DNA of 36,196 nt. Origin: Pseudomonas sp. ML96. Its GTDB lineage: Bacteria > Pseudomonadota > Gammaproteobacteria > Pseudomonadales > Pseudomonadaceae. Under the pieces are notes generated by a model. The model was given only the letters and a program-made list of their open reading frames with translations. It searched no databases and was not told where the DNA came from. Position 1 is the first letter of the stretch, and each line of letters opens with the position of its first letter. The translations under genes and the position numbers were made by a program. Location of the stretch: positions 1-36,196 of the forward strand of contig NZ_JPMY01000025.1 in assembly GCF_000761545.1 (NCBI RefSeq), written 5' to 3'. Shown piece after piece: positions 1 through 8,969 of the stretch.

Positions 1-1
1 C

Positions 2-1012
2 CCCCGCCAGTGGCTGGCCAAGCTGGGCGTGCGCAGCCTCGGCGAGCTGATCGGGCGTACCGATCTGCTCAACGTGCTGCCGGGCGATACCGACAAGCAA
101 GGCAACCTGGATCTGACCCCGCTGCTCGGCAGCGACCATATCCCGGCCGACAAGCCGCAGTTCTGCGAAGTCGAGAAGAACCCGCCGTTCGACCAGGGCC
201 TGCTGGCCGAGAAGATGGTCGAGCTGTCCCTGGCTGCCATCACCGGCAAGACCGGTGGCGAGTACGAGCTGGATATCTGCAACTGCGACCGCTCCATCGG
301 TGCCCGTGTCTCCGGCGAAATCGCCAAGCAGCACGGCAACCAGGGCATGAAGGACGCGCCGATCACCTTCCGCTTCAAGGGCACTGCCGGGCAGAGCTTC
401 GGCGTGTGGAACGCCGGCGGCCTGCACCTGCGCCTGGAAGGCGATGCCAACGACTACGTCGGCAAGGGCATGACCGGCGGCAAGCTGGTGATCACCCCGC
501 CGGCCGGCAGCCCGTTCAAGACCCAGGAGTCGGCCATCGTCGGCAACACCTGCCTGTACGGCGCCACTGGCGGCAAGCTGTTCGCCGCCGGCACCGCGGG
601 TGAGCGTTTCGCCGTGCGTAACTCCGGCTCGCATGCCGTGGTTGAAGGTACCGGTGACCACTGCTGCGAATACATGACCGGCGGCTTCGTCTGCGTGCTC
701 GGCAAGACCGGCTACAACTTCGGTTCCGGCATGACCGGCGGCTTCGCCTACGTGCTGGACCTGGACAACGGCTTCGTCGACCGCGTCAACCACGAGCTGG
801 TGGAAATCCAGCGCATCAGCAATGAGTCCATGGAAGCGTATCGCAGCCACCTGCACGGCGTGCTCGCCGAGTACGTGGCGGAAACCGCCAGCCCGTGGGG
901 TGCTCACCTGCTGGAGAACCTGGACGATTACCTGCGCAAGTTCTGGCTGGTCAAACCGAAGGCCGCAAGCCTCGGTTCGCTGCTCTCCAGCACCCGTGCC
1001 AATCCGCAATAA
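2..1012 (+). CDS. gltB: Glutamate synthase (NADPH) large subunit, C-terminal part
   Basis: This is the last 336 codons of the large GOGAT subunit; the 5' part lies outside the window. GltB forms glutamate from glutamine-derived ammonia and 2-oxoglutarate, with electrons supplied by GltD. The visible part covers the end of the synthase domain and the GXGXG right-handed beta-helix domain, seen as repeated glycine-rich turns such as [17 protein letters not shown] and [11 protein letters not shown]. The reading frame is open from the first base and ends in TAA. gltD follows 33 bases downstream on the same strand, the usual gltBD operon order. The identification is firm from the GXGXG repeats and the partner gene. 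Confidence 0.96.
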   Translation, partial: PRQWLAKLGVRSLGELIGRTDLLNVLPGDTDKQGNLDLTPLLGSDHIPADKPQFCEVEKNPPFDQGLLAEKMVELSLAAITGKTGGEYELDICNCDRSIGARVSGEIAKQHGNQGMKDAPITFRFKGTAGQSFGVWNAGGLHLRLEGDANDYVGKGMTGGKLVITPPAGSPFKTQESAIVGNTCLYGATGGKLFAAGTAGERFAVRNSGSHAVVEGTGDHCCEYMTGGFVCVLGKTGYNFGSGMTGGFAYVLDLDNGFVDRVNHELVEIQRISNESMEAYRSHLHGVLAEYVAETASPWGAHLLENLDDYLRKFWLVKPKAASLGSLLSSTRANPQ

Positions 1013-1036
1013 CAAGCGCCTGAAGTGGTTTGATGA

Positions 1037-2464
<1,428 letters not shown>

Positions 2465-2504
2465 TTGGCGCCCGGCGCGAGCTGGGACAAATCGTCGCGA
2501 TAGA

Positions 2505-2539
2505 CAAAAGGCACGGCACTCGCCGTGCCTTTTGTTTTT
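2505..2539 (+). terminator. Intrinsic terminator after gltBD
   Basis: A perfect 13-bp stem, CAAAAGGCACGGC pairing with GCCGTGCCTTTTG across a 4-base loop (ACTC), is followed directly by TTTTT. It lies 40 bases past the gltD stop. The remaining bases up to the hemE start (2540-2688) hold the hemE leader, in which I see no convincing promoter or conserved structure. Confidence 0.9.
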
Positions 2540-2688
2540 GGGTCTGCGAAAATGCCCGCACTTTTTCTGCGCCAAGGCGCGCGGGCTCCTGCGATCCGGG
2601 AACCCGCCCGGAGGAAGGGGGCCGCCGCCGAGCTGCCGCCGCATACTCCCGCCGCAACGCTCCCTGCCGATTTCCAGGAACCCTGCCG

Positions 2689-3756
2689 ATGTCCGCCCTG
2701 AAGAACGACCGTTTCCTGCGCGCCCTGCTCAAGCAGCCCGTCGACGTCACCCCGGTGTGGATGATGCGCCAGGCCGGCCGTTACCTGCCGGAGTACCGCG
2801 CCACCCGCGCCAAGGCCGGTGACTTCGTCAGTCTGATGAAGAACCCCGAGCTGGCCTGCGAGGTCACCATCCAGCCGCTGGACCGCTACCCGCAGATCGA
2901 CGCCGCGATCCTCTTCTCCGACATCCTCACCATCCCCGACGCCATGGGCCAGGGTCTGTACTTCGAGACCGGCGAAGGCCCGCGCTTCAAGAAAATCATC
3001 AGCTCGATGGCCGACATCGAGGCACTGCCGATTCCCGATGCCGAGCAGGACCTGGGCTACGTGATGGACGCTGTGCGCACCATCCGCCGCGAGCTGAACG
3101 GCCGCGTGCCGCTGATCGGCTTCACCGGCAGCCCCTGGACTCTGGCCACCTACATGGTCGAAGGCGGTTCCAGCCGCGACTTCCGCAAGTCCAAGGCGAT
3201 GCTCTACGACAACCCGCAGGCCATGCACGCGCTGCTCGACAAGCTGGCCCGCTCGATCACCGCCTACCTCAACGGCCAGATCAAGGCCGGTGCCCAGGCC
3301 GTGCAGATCTTCGATTCCTGGGGCGGCGCGCTGTCCTCGGCGGCCTACCAGGAGTTCTCCCTGCGCTACATGAAGCAGATCATCGATGGTCTGATCCGCG
3401 AGCACGACGGTCGCCGCGTGCCGGTGATCCTGTTCACCAAGGGTGGCGGTCTGTGGCTGGAGTCCATGGCTGACACCGGCGCTGAGGCCCTGGGCCTGGA
3501 CTGGACCTGCGATATCGGCAGTGCACGTCAGCGAGTGGGCAACAAGGTGGCCCTGCAGGGCAACATGGACCCGGCCGTGCTGCACGCCAAGCCGGAAGCT
3601 ATCCGTGCCGAGGTGGCGCGCATCCTCGCCGCCTACGGCCAGGGCAATGGCCAGGTGTTCAACCTCGGCCACGGTATTACCCCGGAAGTGCCGCCGGAGC
3701 ACGCCAAGGCCTTCTTCGAGGCGGTGCATGAGCTGTCGGCGCAGTACCACGCCTGA
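2689..3756 (+). CDS. hemE: Uroporphyrinogen decarboxylase
   Basis: HemE removes the four acetate carboxyls of uroporphyrinogen III to give coproporphyrinogen III in cytoplasmic haem synthesis. The 355-residue length is standard. The N-terminal family signature [13 protein letters not shown] is at residues 25-37, with the substrate-carboxylate-binding Arg27 and Arg31. The second signature, [13 protein letters not shown], is near residue 145, and the C-terminal NLGHGI motif is near residue 325. The start was chosen because it gives the canonical N-terminus just upstream of the signature and has an AGGAA site 12 bases before it. The gene is flanked by terminators on both sides and is probably transcribed alone. 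Confidence 0.98.
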   Translation: MSALKNDRFLRALLKQPVDVTPVWMMRQAGRYLPEYRATRAKAGDFVSLMKNPELACEVTIQPLDRYPQIDAAILFSDILTIPDAMGQGLYFETGEGPRFKKIISSMADIEALPIPDAEQDLGYVMDAVRTIRRELNGRVPLIGFTGSPWTLATYMVEGGSSRDFRKSKAMLYDNPQAMHALLDKLARSITAYLNGQIKAGAQAVQIFDSWGGALSSAAYQEFSLRYMKQIIDGLIREHDGRRVPVILFTKGGGLWLESMADTGAEALGLDWTCDIGSARQRVGNKVALQGNMDPAVLHAKPEAIRAEVARILAAYGQGNGQVFNLGHGITPEVPPEHAKAFFEAVHELSAQYHA

Positions 3757-3774
3757 TCGCTCGCAGCGATGAAG

Positions 3775-3798
3775 AAAGGCCGCGCAAGCGGCCTTTTT
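3775..3798 (+). terminator. Intrinsic terminator after hemE
   Basis: AAAGGCCGC pairs with GCGGCCTTT across a GCAA tetraloop, with two further T bases, 18 bases after the hemE stop. The gene beyond it converges from the other strand and stops at 3802, so the hairpin probably serves both directions, more weakly on the minus strand where the T-run is interrupted. Confidence 0.85.
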
Positions 3799-3801
3799 CG
3801 T

Positions 3802-4029
3802 TCAGCGCAGCTGGATATGGGTAATGCCGAGCAGCTCTGCCTGGCGCATGACCGCCTCGGTATCGTCATCCTCTGAGGGCAGCACCAGGCTGTTTTCCGC
3901 ATCGGCGAAATGCAGCTCCAGCAGGTGTAGCGCGCTTTCGCGGGCGTCGGGGCGGCGCTCCAGCTCCAGCACGTGCTCTTGAGGCTCGCCGTGAAAGCGG
4001 TACTGCAGGCGATAGGGCTGCAAGGTCAT
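3802..4029 (-). CDS. Small conserved hypothetical protein, 75 aa
   Basis: I do not recognise a named family for this 75-residue acidic protein. It has no signal peptide, membrane segment or cysteine cluster. It is rich in Glu, Asp, His and Gln, with an acidic stretch (EDDDTE) near residue 55 and a C-terminal GITHIQLR. A good AGGAGA ribosome site stands 6 bases before the ATG, and the frame keeps the GC-rich third-base usage of its neighbours, so it is probably a real gene. It converges on hemE and is divergent from the OB-fold gene at 4178. I remember a small uncharacterised gene beside hemE in other Pseudomonas, but that recollection is loose. Confidence 0.72.
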   Translation of the reverse strand: MTLQPYRLQYRFHGEPQEHVLELERRPDARESALHLLELHFADAENSLVLPSEDDDTEAVMRQAELLGITHIQLR

Positions 4030-4112
4030 GGATACTCTCCTGTATCGGTGTGATCGATTCAGTGAGTTGACTGTCAGGTCAGATATTCCGTTCGTTCCGT
4101 CTCGCGGCGAAA

Positions 4113-4129
4113 TTCAGCTTCGCTTCAGC
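4113..4129 (+). promoter_or_regulatory. Direct repeat resembling an OmpR-family regulator box
   Basis: TTCAGC occurs twice with exactly 11 bases between the starts (4113 and 4124), the helical spacing used by OmpR/PhoB-type response regulators. A weak -10 candidate, TAAGTT, begins at 4139 and the OB-fold gene starts at 4178. As I recall, a P. aeruginosa relative, CarO, is controlled by the two-component system CarSR, which would fit. The link to any named regulator is inference. Confidence 0.45.
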
Positions 4130-4177
4130 CGCGGCGACTAAGTTGGGCTCACACCCCACCGCAAGGAACGAATCATC

Positions 4178-4522
4178 ATGAAAGCTCGCTATCTCACCCT
4201 GCTCGTCGCTCCCCTGTTCAGCACCGCGGTACTGGCCGCCGGCTACACCGGCCCGGGCGCCCAGGCCATCAACAGCGTCGCGGCAGCCCAGGAGGCCGGT
4301 GACGATGCGCATGTGGTGCTGCAGGGCCACATCACCCGCAAGCTCGGCGACGAGAAGTACGAGTTCAAGGACAGCACAGGCACCATCACCGTGGAAATCG
4401 ACGATGAAGACCTGCCGCCGGTGGCCTTCGACGACAAGACCCAGGTCAAGCTGACCGGCGAAGTCGACAAGGGGCTGATCAAGCGCGAGATCGATATCGA
4501 CCTGGTCGAGATCGTCCAGTAA
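4178..4522 (+). CDS. Secreted YgiW/CarO-type OB-fold protein
   Basis: This 114-residue protein begins with a signal peptide ending at about residue 20 (VLAAG) and continues as a small OB-fold of the YgiW/YdeI (BOF, DUF388) family. The signs are the GHITRKLGDEKYEFKDSTG strand-turn, the TITVEIDDED strand, and the KLTGEVDKG and EIDIDLVEIVQ strands. Family members are periplasmic and linked to envelope stress, cationic peptide resistance and, for P. aeruginosa CarO, calcium response. A purine-rich AAGGAA site precedes the ATG. It is a single gene with a possible OmpR-type box upstream and a bidirectional terminator downstream. Whether it is the CarO orthologue cannot be settled from sequence alone. 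Confidence 0.9.
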   Translation: MKARYLTLLVAPLFSTAVLAAGYTGPGAQAINSVAAAQEAGDDAHVVLQGHITRKLGDEKYEFKDSTGTITVEIDDEDLPPVAFDDKTQVKLTGEVDKGLIKREIDIDLVEIVQ

Positions 4523-4535
4523 TCCAGAGAGTGAA

Positions 4536-4561
4536 AAAACGCCGGCACATGCCGGCGTTTT
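4536..4561. terminator. Bidirectional terminator between the OB-fold gene and the MFS gene
   Basis: AAAACGCCGGC pairs with GCCGGCGTTTT across an ACAT loop. Flanking A and T runs give a U-tract on either strand. The convergent genes end at 4522 (plus) and 4573 (minus). Confidence 0.88.
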
Positions 4562-4572
4562 GCTGTGTGGCC

Positions 4573-5793
4573 TCAGGCCGTTTCCGCCAGGCGGCGCAGG
4601 CGCAGCGCCGCGAGCAGTGCGAGCAGCAGCAGGGCGGCGATGAACAGGGCGACGCCGGTCCAGCCGAAGTCGTGCCAGAACAGCCCACCAGCGGTGCCGG
4701 CTAGGCTCGAGCCCAGGTAGTAGCTGAACAGGTACAGCGACGAGGCCTGGCCGCGTGCCTGCTGTGCGCGGCGGCCGACCCAGCTGCTCGCCACCGAGTG
4801 GGCGCCGAAGAAGCCGAAGGTGAACAGCAGCATGCCGGCGAGAATCGCCGCTACCTGCGGCAGCAGGGTCAGCAGCAGGCCGGCGAGCATCAGCACGATC
4901 ACCGCCCACAGCACCTGCTGGCGGCCTAGGCGATCGGCCAGGGCGCCGATCTTCGCTGAGCTGTAGATACCCGACAGGTAGACCACCGAGAGCAGGCCGA
5001 CCAGCGCCTGACTCAGGTGGTAGGGCGCATCCAGCAGGCGGTAGCCGATGTAGTTGAACAGGGTGACGAAGGCGCCCATCAGCAAGAAGGCTTCGAGGAA
5101 CAGCCAGGGCAGGCCGCGATCACGCAGGTGCAGGACGAAGGCCTGGCCGATGCGCCGCACATCCAGTGGCGCGGGTTTGAAGTGGCGCGACTCCGGCAAT
5201 ACGCGCCAGAACAGCAGGCCGGCGAGCAGGGCCAGCAAGCCGAGGCTGCCGACCGCCCAGCGCCAGTCGACGAAATCCACCAGTACCCCGCTGATCAGCC
5301 GCCCGCCCATGCCGCCGATGGCGTTGCCGGCGATATACAGGCCCATCGACAGCCCCAGGCAGTCGGGGTCCATCTCCTCGCACAGGTAGGTCATGGCCAC
5401 GGCGGCCAGGCCGCTGAGCGCCAGGCCGAGCAGGGCGCGGGTGACCAGCACGCCTTCCCAAGTCGGCATCAGCGCGCCGGCCAGGGTCAGCAGGGCGGCG
5501 CACAGCAGCGAGGCGACCATCATCGGCTTGCGCCCGACGGCGTCGGACAGTGGCCCGGTGAACAGCAGGCCGACGGCCAGCATGATGGTCGAGATCGACA
5601 GGATCAGGCTGCTCTGCGCCGCCGTGAGGGCGAATTCCTGTGACAGCACCGGCATCAGCGGTTGCACGCAGTAGAGCAGGGCGAAGGTGGCGAAGCCGCC
5701 GGCGAACAGCGCCAGGGATGTGCGGGTGAACTGCGGTGTGCCCTTGATGATGAAGGCGCCCGAAGTAGGCAGGGATGTGGCGATGGCGTTCAC
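4573..5793 (-). CDS. MFS transporter, YnfM-like drug/sugar efflux type
   Basis: This 406-residue inner-membrane protein has about twelve hydrophobic segments. The MFS motif between helices 2 and 3 is clear at residues 80-90 (GPLSDAVGRKP), and a degenerate second copy, GALADRLGRQ, lies between helices 8 and 9. The overall pattern, with an N-terminal stretch before helix 1 and FNYIGYRLLDAPYHLS in the second half, resembles the E. coli YnfM group of putative efflux proteins. The substrate is unknown. It is divergent from a LysR regulator 130 bases away, as ynfM is from ynfL in E. coli, so that regulator probably controls it. Confidence 0.88.
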   Translation of the reverse strand: MNAIATSLPTSGAFIIKGTPQFTRTSLALFAGGFATFALLYCVQPLMPVLSQEFALTAAQSSLILSISTIMLAVGLLFTGPLSDAVGRKPMMVASLLCAALLTLAGALMPTWEGVLVTRALLGLALSGLAAVAMTYLCEEMDPDCLGLSMGLYIAGNAIGGMGGRLISGVLVDFVDWRWAVGSLGLLALLAGLLFWRVLPESRHFKPAPLDVRRIGQAFVLHLRDRGLPWLFLEAFLLMGAFVTLFNYIGYRLLDAPYHLSQALVGLLSVVYLSGIYSSAKIGALADRLGRQQVLWAVIVLMLAGLLLTLLPQVAAILAGMLLFTFGFFGAHSVASSWVGRRAQQARGQASSLYLFSYYLGSSLAGTAGGLFWHDFGWTGVALFIAALLLLALLAALRLRRLAETA

Positions 5794-5872
5794 GGGCGAC
5801 CTCTGTAGCGCTGCGCCGGACAGGCTCTGACCGGCAGACGCTGACAGGGTAGAGAGATGGAAATATGATCTC

Positions 5873-5882
5873 CAATATATTG
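5873..5882. promoter_or_regulatory. Palindrome CAATATATTG in the MFS/LysR divergent promoter
   Basis: A 10-base perfect palindrome lies in the AT-rich part of the 130-base gap between divergent genes, 10 bases before the larger dyad at 5893. LysR regulators often have a second activation site near the recognition site. Assigning that role here is inference. Confidence 0.35.
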
Positions 5883-5892
5883 ATCGTCACGT

Positions 5893-5913
5893 TTGATACT
5901 TAAAGAGTATCAA
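5893..5913. promoter_or_regulatory. LysR-type operator, perfect dyad
   Basis: TTGATACT-N5-AGTATCAA is a perfect 8+8 inverted repeat containing the T-N11-A core of LysR binding sites. It ends 2 bases before the GGAGG ribosome site of the LysR gene, so a bound regulator would block transcription or early elongation of its own gene. It also lies in the gap shared with the divergent MFS gene. Confidence 0.72.
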
Positions 5914-5923
5914 TTGGAGGCCC

Positions 5924-6829
5924 ATGGAACTGCGTCATTTGCGCTACTTCGTGGCGGTGGCCGAGGAGCTGCACTTCGGCCGCGCCGCCGAGCGCCTGAA
6001 TATCTCCCAGCCGCCGCTGAGCCAGCAGATCCAGGCACTGGAGCAGGCCATGGCGGTGCGCCTGTTCGAGCGCACCAACCGCCGCGTGGCGCTGACCGAG
6101 GCGGGGCGGCTGTTCCTCGACGAGGCTCGGGCGATCCTGCAGCGCGTCGAGGGTGCGGTGCAGCTGGCCCAGCGCGCGCAGCGTGGCGAGCTCGGCGAGC
6201 TCAAGGTCGGCTTCACTGCCTCGGCGCCCTTCACCTCGATCATGCCGCGCAGCATCCTGGCCTTCCGCCAGGCGCGCCCGGACGTACACCTGAGCCTGCT
6301 GGAGATGAGCAGCGGTGCGGTGGTGCAGGCGCTGCTGGACCGGCAGATCCAGGTCGGCGTGCTGCGCCCCTTCGCCCTGCCGGACAGCATCGAGGCCATC
6401 GAGCTGTTCCGCGATCCGCTGGTGGCGGTGCTGCGCGCCGACCATCCGCTGGCGGCCGGCAGCGAGGACGGGCTGTCGCTCAGCGCCCTGGCCGAGGAGC
6501 CGTTCGTGTTCTTTCCGCGCAGCTACGGTACCGGTCTGTTCGACCAGCTCAACGAGCTGGCGCGCCAGGCCGGCTTCATCCCGCGCATCGCCCAGGAGGC
6601 GAACGAGGCGATGACCATCATCGGCCTGGTGGCCGCGGGCATGGGGGTGTCGATGCTGCCGGAGTCGTTCCGTCGCACGCGCGTGGATGGCGTGGTCTAC
6701 CGCACCCTGCTCGATCCGGGCGCGACATCGGCGATCTGGCTGGCGCGGCGCCGCGATGAGCGGATGCCGCAGGCGCTGGCGTTCGTCGAGATGATGACAC
6801 GCCAGGTGGCGGCGCTCCGGGCCGAATGA
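5924..6829 (+). CDS. LysR-family transcriptional regulator
   Basis: This is a 301-residue DNA-binding regulator. Residues 1-60 form the winged helix-turn-helix of the family (MELRHLRYFVAVAEELHFGRAA, then NISQPPLSQQIQALE). Residues 90-295 form the effector-binding domain, with the GELKVGFTASAPF entry strand. The ATG follows GGAGG by 3 bases. A perfect LysR-type dyad sits immediately upstream, consistent with autoregulation and with control of the divergent MFS exporter. The inducer is unknown. It converges with the last gene of the aryl polyene operon and there is no sign that it regulates that operon. Confidence 0.94.
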   Translation: MELRHLRYFVAVAEELHFGRAAERLNISQPPLSQQIQALEQAMAVRLFERTNRRVALTEAGRLFLDEARAILQRVEGAVQLAQRAQRGELGELKVGFTASAPFTSIMPRSILAFRQARPDVHLSLLEMSSGAVVQALLDRQIQVGVLRPFALPDSIEAIELFRDPLVAVLRADHPLAAGSEDGLSLSALAEEPFVFFPRSYGTGLFDQLNELARQAGFIPRIAQEANEAMTIIGLVAAGMGVSMLPESFRRTRVDGVVYRTLLDPGATSAIWLARRRDERMPQALAFVEMMTRQVAALRAE

Positions 6830-6840
6830 GGCGGCCCGGA
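6816..6840. terminator. GC-rich hairpin between lysR and the end of the ape operon
   Basis: TCCGGGCC pairs with GGCCCGGA across 9 bases. It overlaps the lysR stop codon and lies 14 bases beyond the last gene of the minus-strand operon. There is no T-run on either side, so it may be a weak or factor-dependent terminator or an mRNA 3'-end stabiliser rather than a classic intrinsic terminator. Confidence 0.35.
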
Positions 6841-6854
6841 CGCCGAGATGGTGC

Positions 6855-7298
6855 TTACTTGACGTTGGCCAGGTCGGCCTTCAGGGCAACACCGGCCATG
6901 ATCGCGCCGGCGTGGCACTCGTACTTCTGCGCGTCGGAATAGACCACGTTCTTGTAGTTGCTGACGATGTTGACCACGGCATTGGCACCGGCCTGCTTGG
7001 CGGCGTTCTGCATGCGGATCAGCGCGGACTGCAGGGCCCAGGAGCAGGCGCCTTCGTCGCTCTTGTTGAAGGCGTTGGTCTTCTGGCTGGTGGTGACGCC
7101 GGATTTGACCACGCTGACGGTGCCGGCCGGCTTGGTGCCCGCCAGGTAGAACTTCACGCTGCCGTCCAGACGGTTGGCGGCCAGCGCTTCCTGCACGGCC
7201 TGCTCGAACGGCAGGAAGTGAGTGGTGTCACGTGCCTGGCTGATGCCCGGGATTGCAGCGAAGAGCAGGGCGGCCAGGGTCCAGTTTTTCAGTTGCAT
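6855..7298 (-). CDS. Secreted small protein at the 3' end of the ape operon
   Basis: This 147-residue protein has a signal peptide (residues 1-22, cleavage after SQA). The mature part has two cysteines, in EGACSW and KYECHAG, which could form a disulfide. The stretch QAGANAVVNIVSNYK resembles the sheet of YbjQ/RcsF-like small domains. Similar Pseudomonas proteins are often mislabelled as excinuclease subunits; nothing here resembles UvrA. It is the last gene of the aryl polyene operon, 21 bases after the preceding lipoprotein gene. Its role is unknown, and a periplasmic part in pigment transport or envelope sensing is only a guess from position. Confidence 0.8.
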   Translation of the reverse strand: MQLKNWTLAALLFAAIPGISQARDTTHFLPFEQAVQEALAANRLDGSVKFYLAGTKPAGTVSVVKSGVTTSQKTNAFNKSDEGACSWALQSALIRMQNAAKQAGANAVVNIVSNYKNVVYSDAQKYECHAGAIMAGVALKADLANVK

Positions 7299-7319
7299 GG
7301 TCGTCTCCTTGACGAAAGG

Positions 7320-7718
7320 TCACGGGGTGGGGGAAAGGTTGAGCTGATGTTCGATCTCTAGCTTGAGGTACTTCACCCAGCGATTGTAGGTGCGATGAAT
7401 CTTGCCGTTCTGGTAATCCAGGCCCTGGCTGCTGCGATAGCGGATGAAGATATCGCGCGGGTTGTAGTCGATGGTGATGGCCGCCCGATGGCGCTCACGT
7501 ACGAGGATATTGGCCTGCACGCGGCCCGGCTGGACCTGGCCGACCTGCCAGCGATAGGTGTGCAGGGCGCTGAGAATGGCCTGCTCGATCTGCAGGTCGC
7601 TGATGGCCGAGCCCGGTGGCAGCTCGATGGTCGGCGTGTCGACCGGTTGCTGCGTGCTGCAGGCGGCCAGGCCGGAGACGATCAGGCCGAGCAGGAGGGT
7701 GCGAAGTAGTGCGGGCAT
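7320..7718 (-). CDS. Putative lipoprotein in the ape operon
   Basis: This 132-residue protein starts with a lipoprotein signal peptide whose lipobox, LAAC, puts the lipidated cysteine at residue 20. The next residue is Ser, which favours outer-membrane sorting. The mature domain has an alpha/beta pattern with basic, aromatic strands (YRWQVGQVQPGRVQANI, YNPRDIFIRYRSSQGLDY) and no recognised catalytic motif. An AGGAA ribosome site precedes the ATG. It lies 24 bases after the second ketosynthase gene and just before another small secreted protein, and is probably co-transcribed. I know no function for it. Confidence 0.82.
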   Translation of the reverse strand: MPALLRTLLLGLIVSGLAACSTQQPVDTPTIELPPGSAISDLQIEQAILSALHTYRWQVGQVQPGRVQANILVRERHRAAITIDYNPRDIFIRYRSSQGLDYQNGKIHRTYNRWVKYLKLEIEHQLNLSPTP

Positions 7719-7742
7719 TCAGAGACTTCCTTGTGTCTGCGC

Positions 7743-8969
7743 TCAGTTCCAGCGCTTGAAGATCAGCGAGGTGTTCACCCCGCCGAAGGCGAAGTTGTTG
7801 TTCATCACGTACTGGTGGCTCATCTGGCGGAACTCGCCGCGCAGGTAGTCCAGCTCGCCGCACTCCGGGTCGACATTGTCCAGATTCAGGGTGTGCACGT
7901 AGCTGTCCGAGTTCATCATTTCGATGCTGAACCAGGACTCCAGCGCGCCGCAGGCGCCCAGGGTGTGGCCGAAGAAGCTCTTCTGCGAGCTGATCGGCAT
8001 GCGTGGGCCGAACAGGCTGCTGGTGGCTTGGCTCTCGGCCACATCGCCCTGGGCGGTGGCGGTGCCGTGGCCGTTGACGTAGCCGATGGCGTCGGGCGCC
8101 AGGCCGGCATCTTCCAGAGCCAGCTCCATGGCGCCACGCATGGTCGCCTGTTCCGGCTTGGTGGCATGGATTCCGTCGGAATTGCAGCCGAAGCCGACGA
8201 TCTCGGCGTGGATGGTCGCGCCGCGCGCCAGCGCGTGCTCCAGCTCTTCCAGCACCAGGATACCGGCGCCTTCTCCGATTACCAGGCCGTCGCGGCCGGC
8301 GTCGTAGGGGCGTGGCGACAGGTGCGGAGTGTCGTTCTTCAGGCTGGTGGCATAGAGCGCGTCGAACACCATGGCCTCGGTCGGGCACAGTTCCTCGGCG
8401 CCGCCGGCCAGCATCATCTTCAGGCGGCCGAACTTGATCGCCTCGTAGGCGTAGCCGATGCCCTGGCTGCCGCTGGTGCAGGCGCTGGACGTCGGAATCA
8501 GGCGGCCCTTGAGGCCGAAGAAGATGCTGATATTGGCCGCGGTGGTGTGCGGCATCATGCGGATATAGGAGTTGGCGTTGAGGCCGTCTGCTACGGAATT
8601 GAGCAGCATATTGCCGAATGCCTTGATCTCGTCGGTGCTGCCGGTGGACGAGCCGCAGGCCACGCCCATGCGTCCGTCCTGAATGCGTTCGTCGCCGAGC
8701 AGGCCGGCGTGCTCCAAGGCGCGCTCGGCGGCGTACACCGCCAGCTTGGACACCCGGCCCATGCTGCGGGTCTGCTTGCGCGACCAGTGCTTGGGCTGGA
8801 CGAAGTCGTCCACCGGGCCACCCAGGCGGGTGTTCAGCTCGGTGAAGCGATCCCACTCGTCCATGCGGCGGATGCCACTGCGGCCTTCCTTGAAGGCGGC
8901 CGAGATGGTCGGCCAGTCGCTGCCCAGCGAGGTGATACCGGCCATGCCGGTGACGACTACACGTTTCAT
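7743..8969 (-). CDS. apeR: Beta-ketoacyl-ACP synthase ApeR (FabF-like)
   Basis: This 408-residue condensing enzyme has the full KS catalytic set: Cys164 in SSACTSG, His301 in GHGTATAQGD, Lys330, and His335 in FFGHTLGACG. It is the last of the four fatty-acid-synthase-like genes (ketosynthase, dehydratase, ketoreductase, ketosynthase) that close aryl polyene clusters, the place of ApeR in the E. coli system. There ApeR is a third ketosynthase, separate from the ApeO/ApeC elongation pair. The chosen ATG overlaps the stop of the ketoreductase gene as TGATG and gives the usual MKRVVVTG start. A GTG two codons upstream is possible but less likely. Confidence 0.93.
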   Translation of the reverse strand: MKRVVVTGMAGITSLGSDWPTISAAFKEGRSGIRRMDEWDRFTELNTRLGGPVDDFVQPKHWSRKQTRSMGRVSKLAVYAAERALEHAGLLGDERIQDGRMGVACGSSTGSTDEIKAFGNMLLNSVADGLNANSYIRMMPHTTAANISIFFGLKGRLIPTSSACTSGSQGIGYAYEAIKFGRLKMMLAGGAEELCPTEAMVFDALYATSLKNDTPHLSPRPYDAGRDGLVIGEGAGILVLEELEHALARGATIHAEIVGFGCNSDGIHATKPEQATMRGAMELALEDAGLAPDAIGYVNGHGTATAQGDVAESQATSSLFGPRMPISSQKSFFGHTLGACGALESWFSIEMMNSDSYVHTLNLDNVDPECGELDYLRGEFRQMSHQYVMNNNFAFGGVNTSLIFKRWN

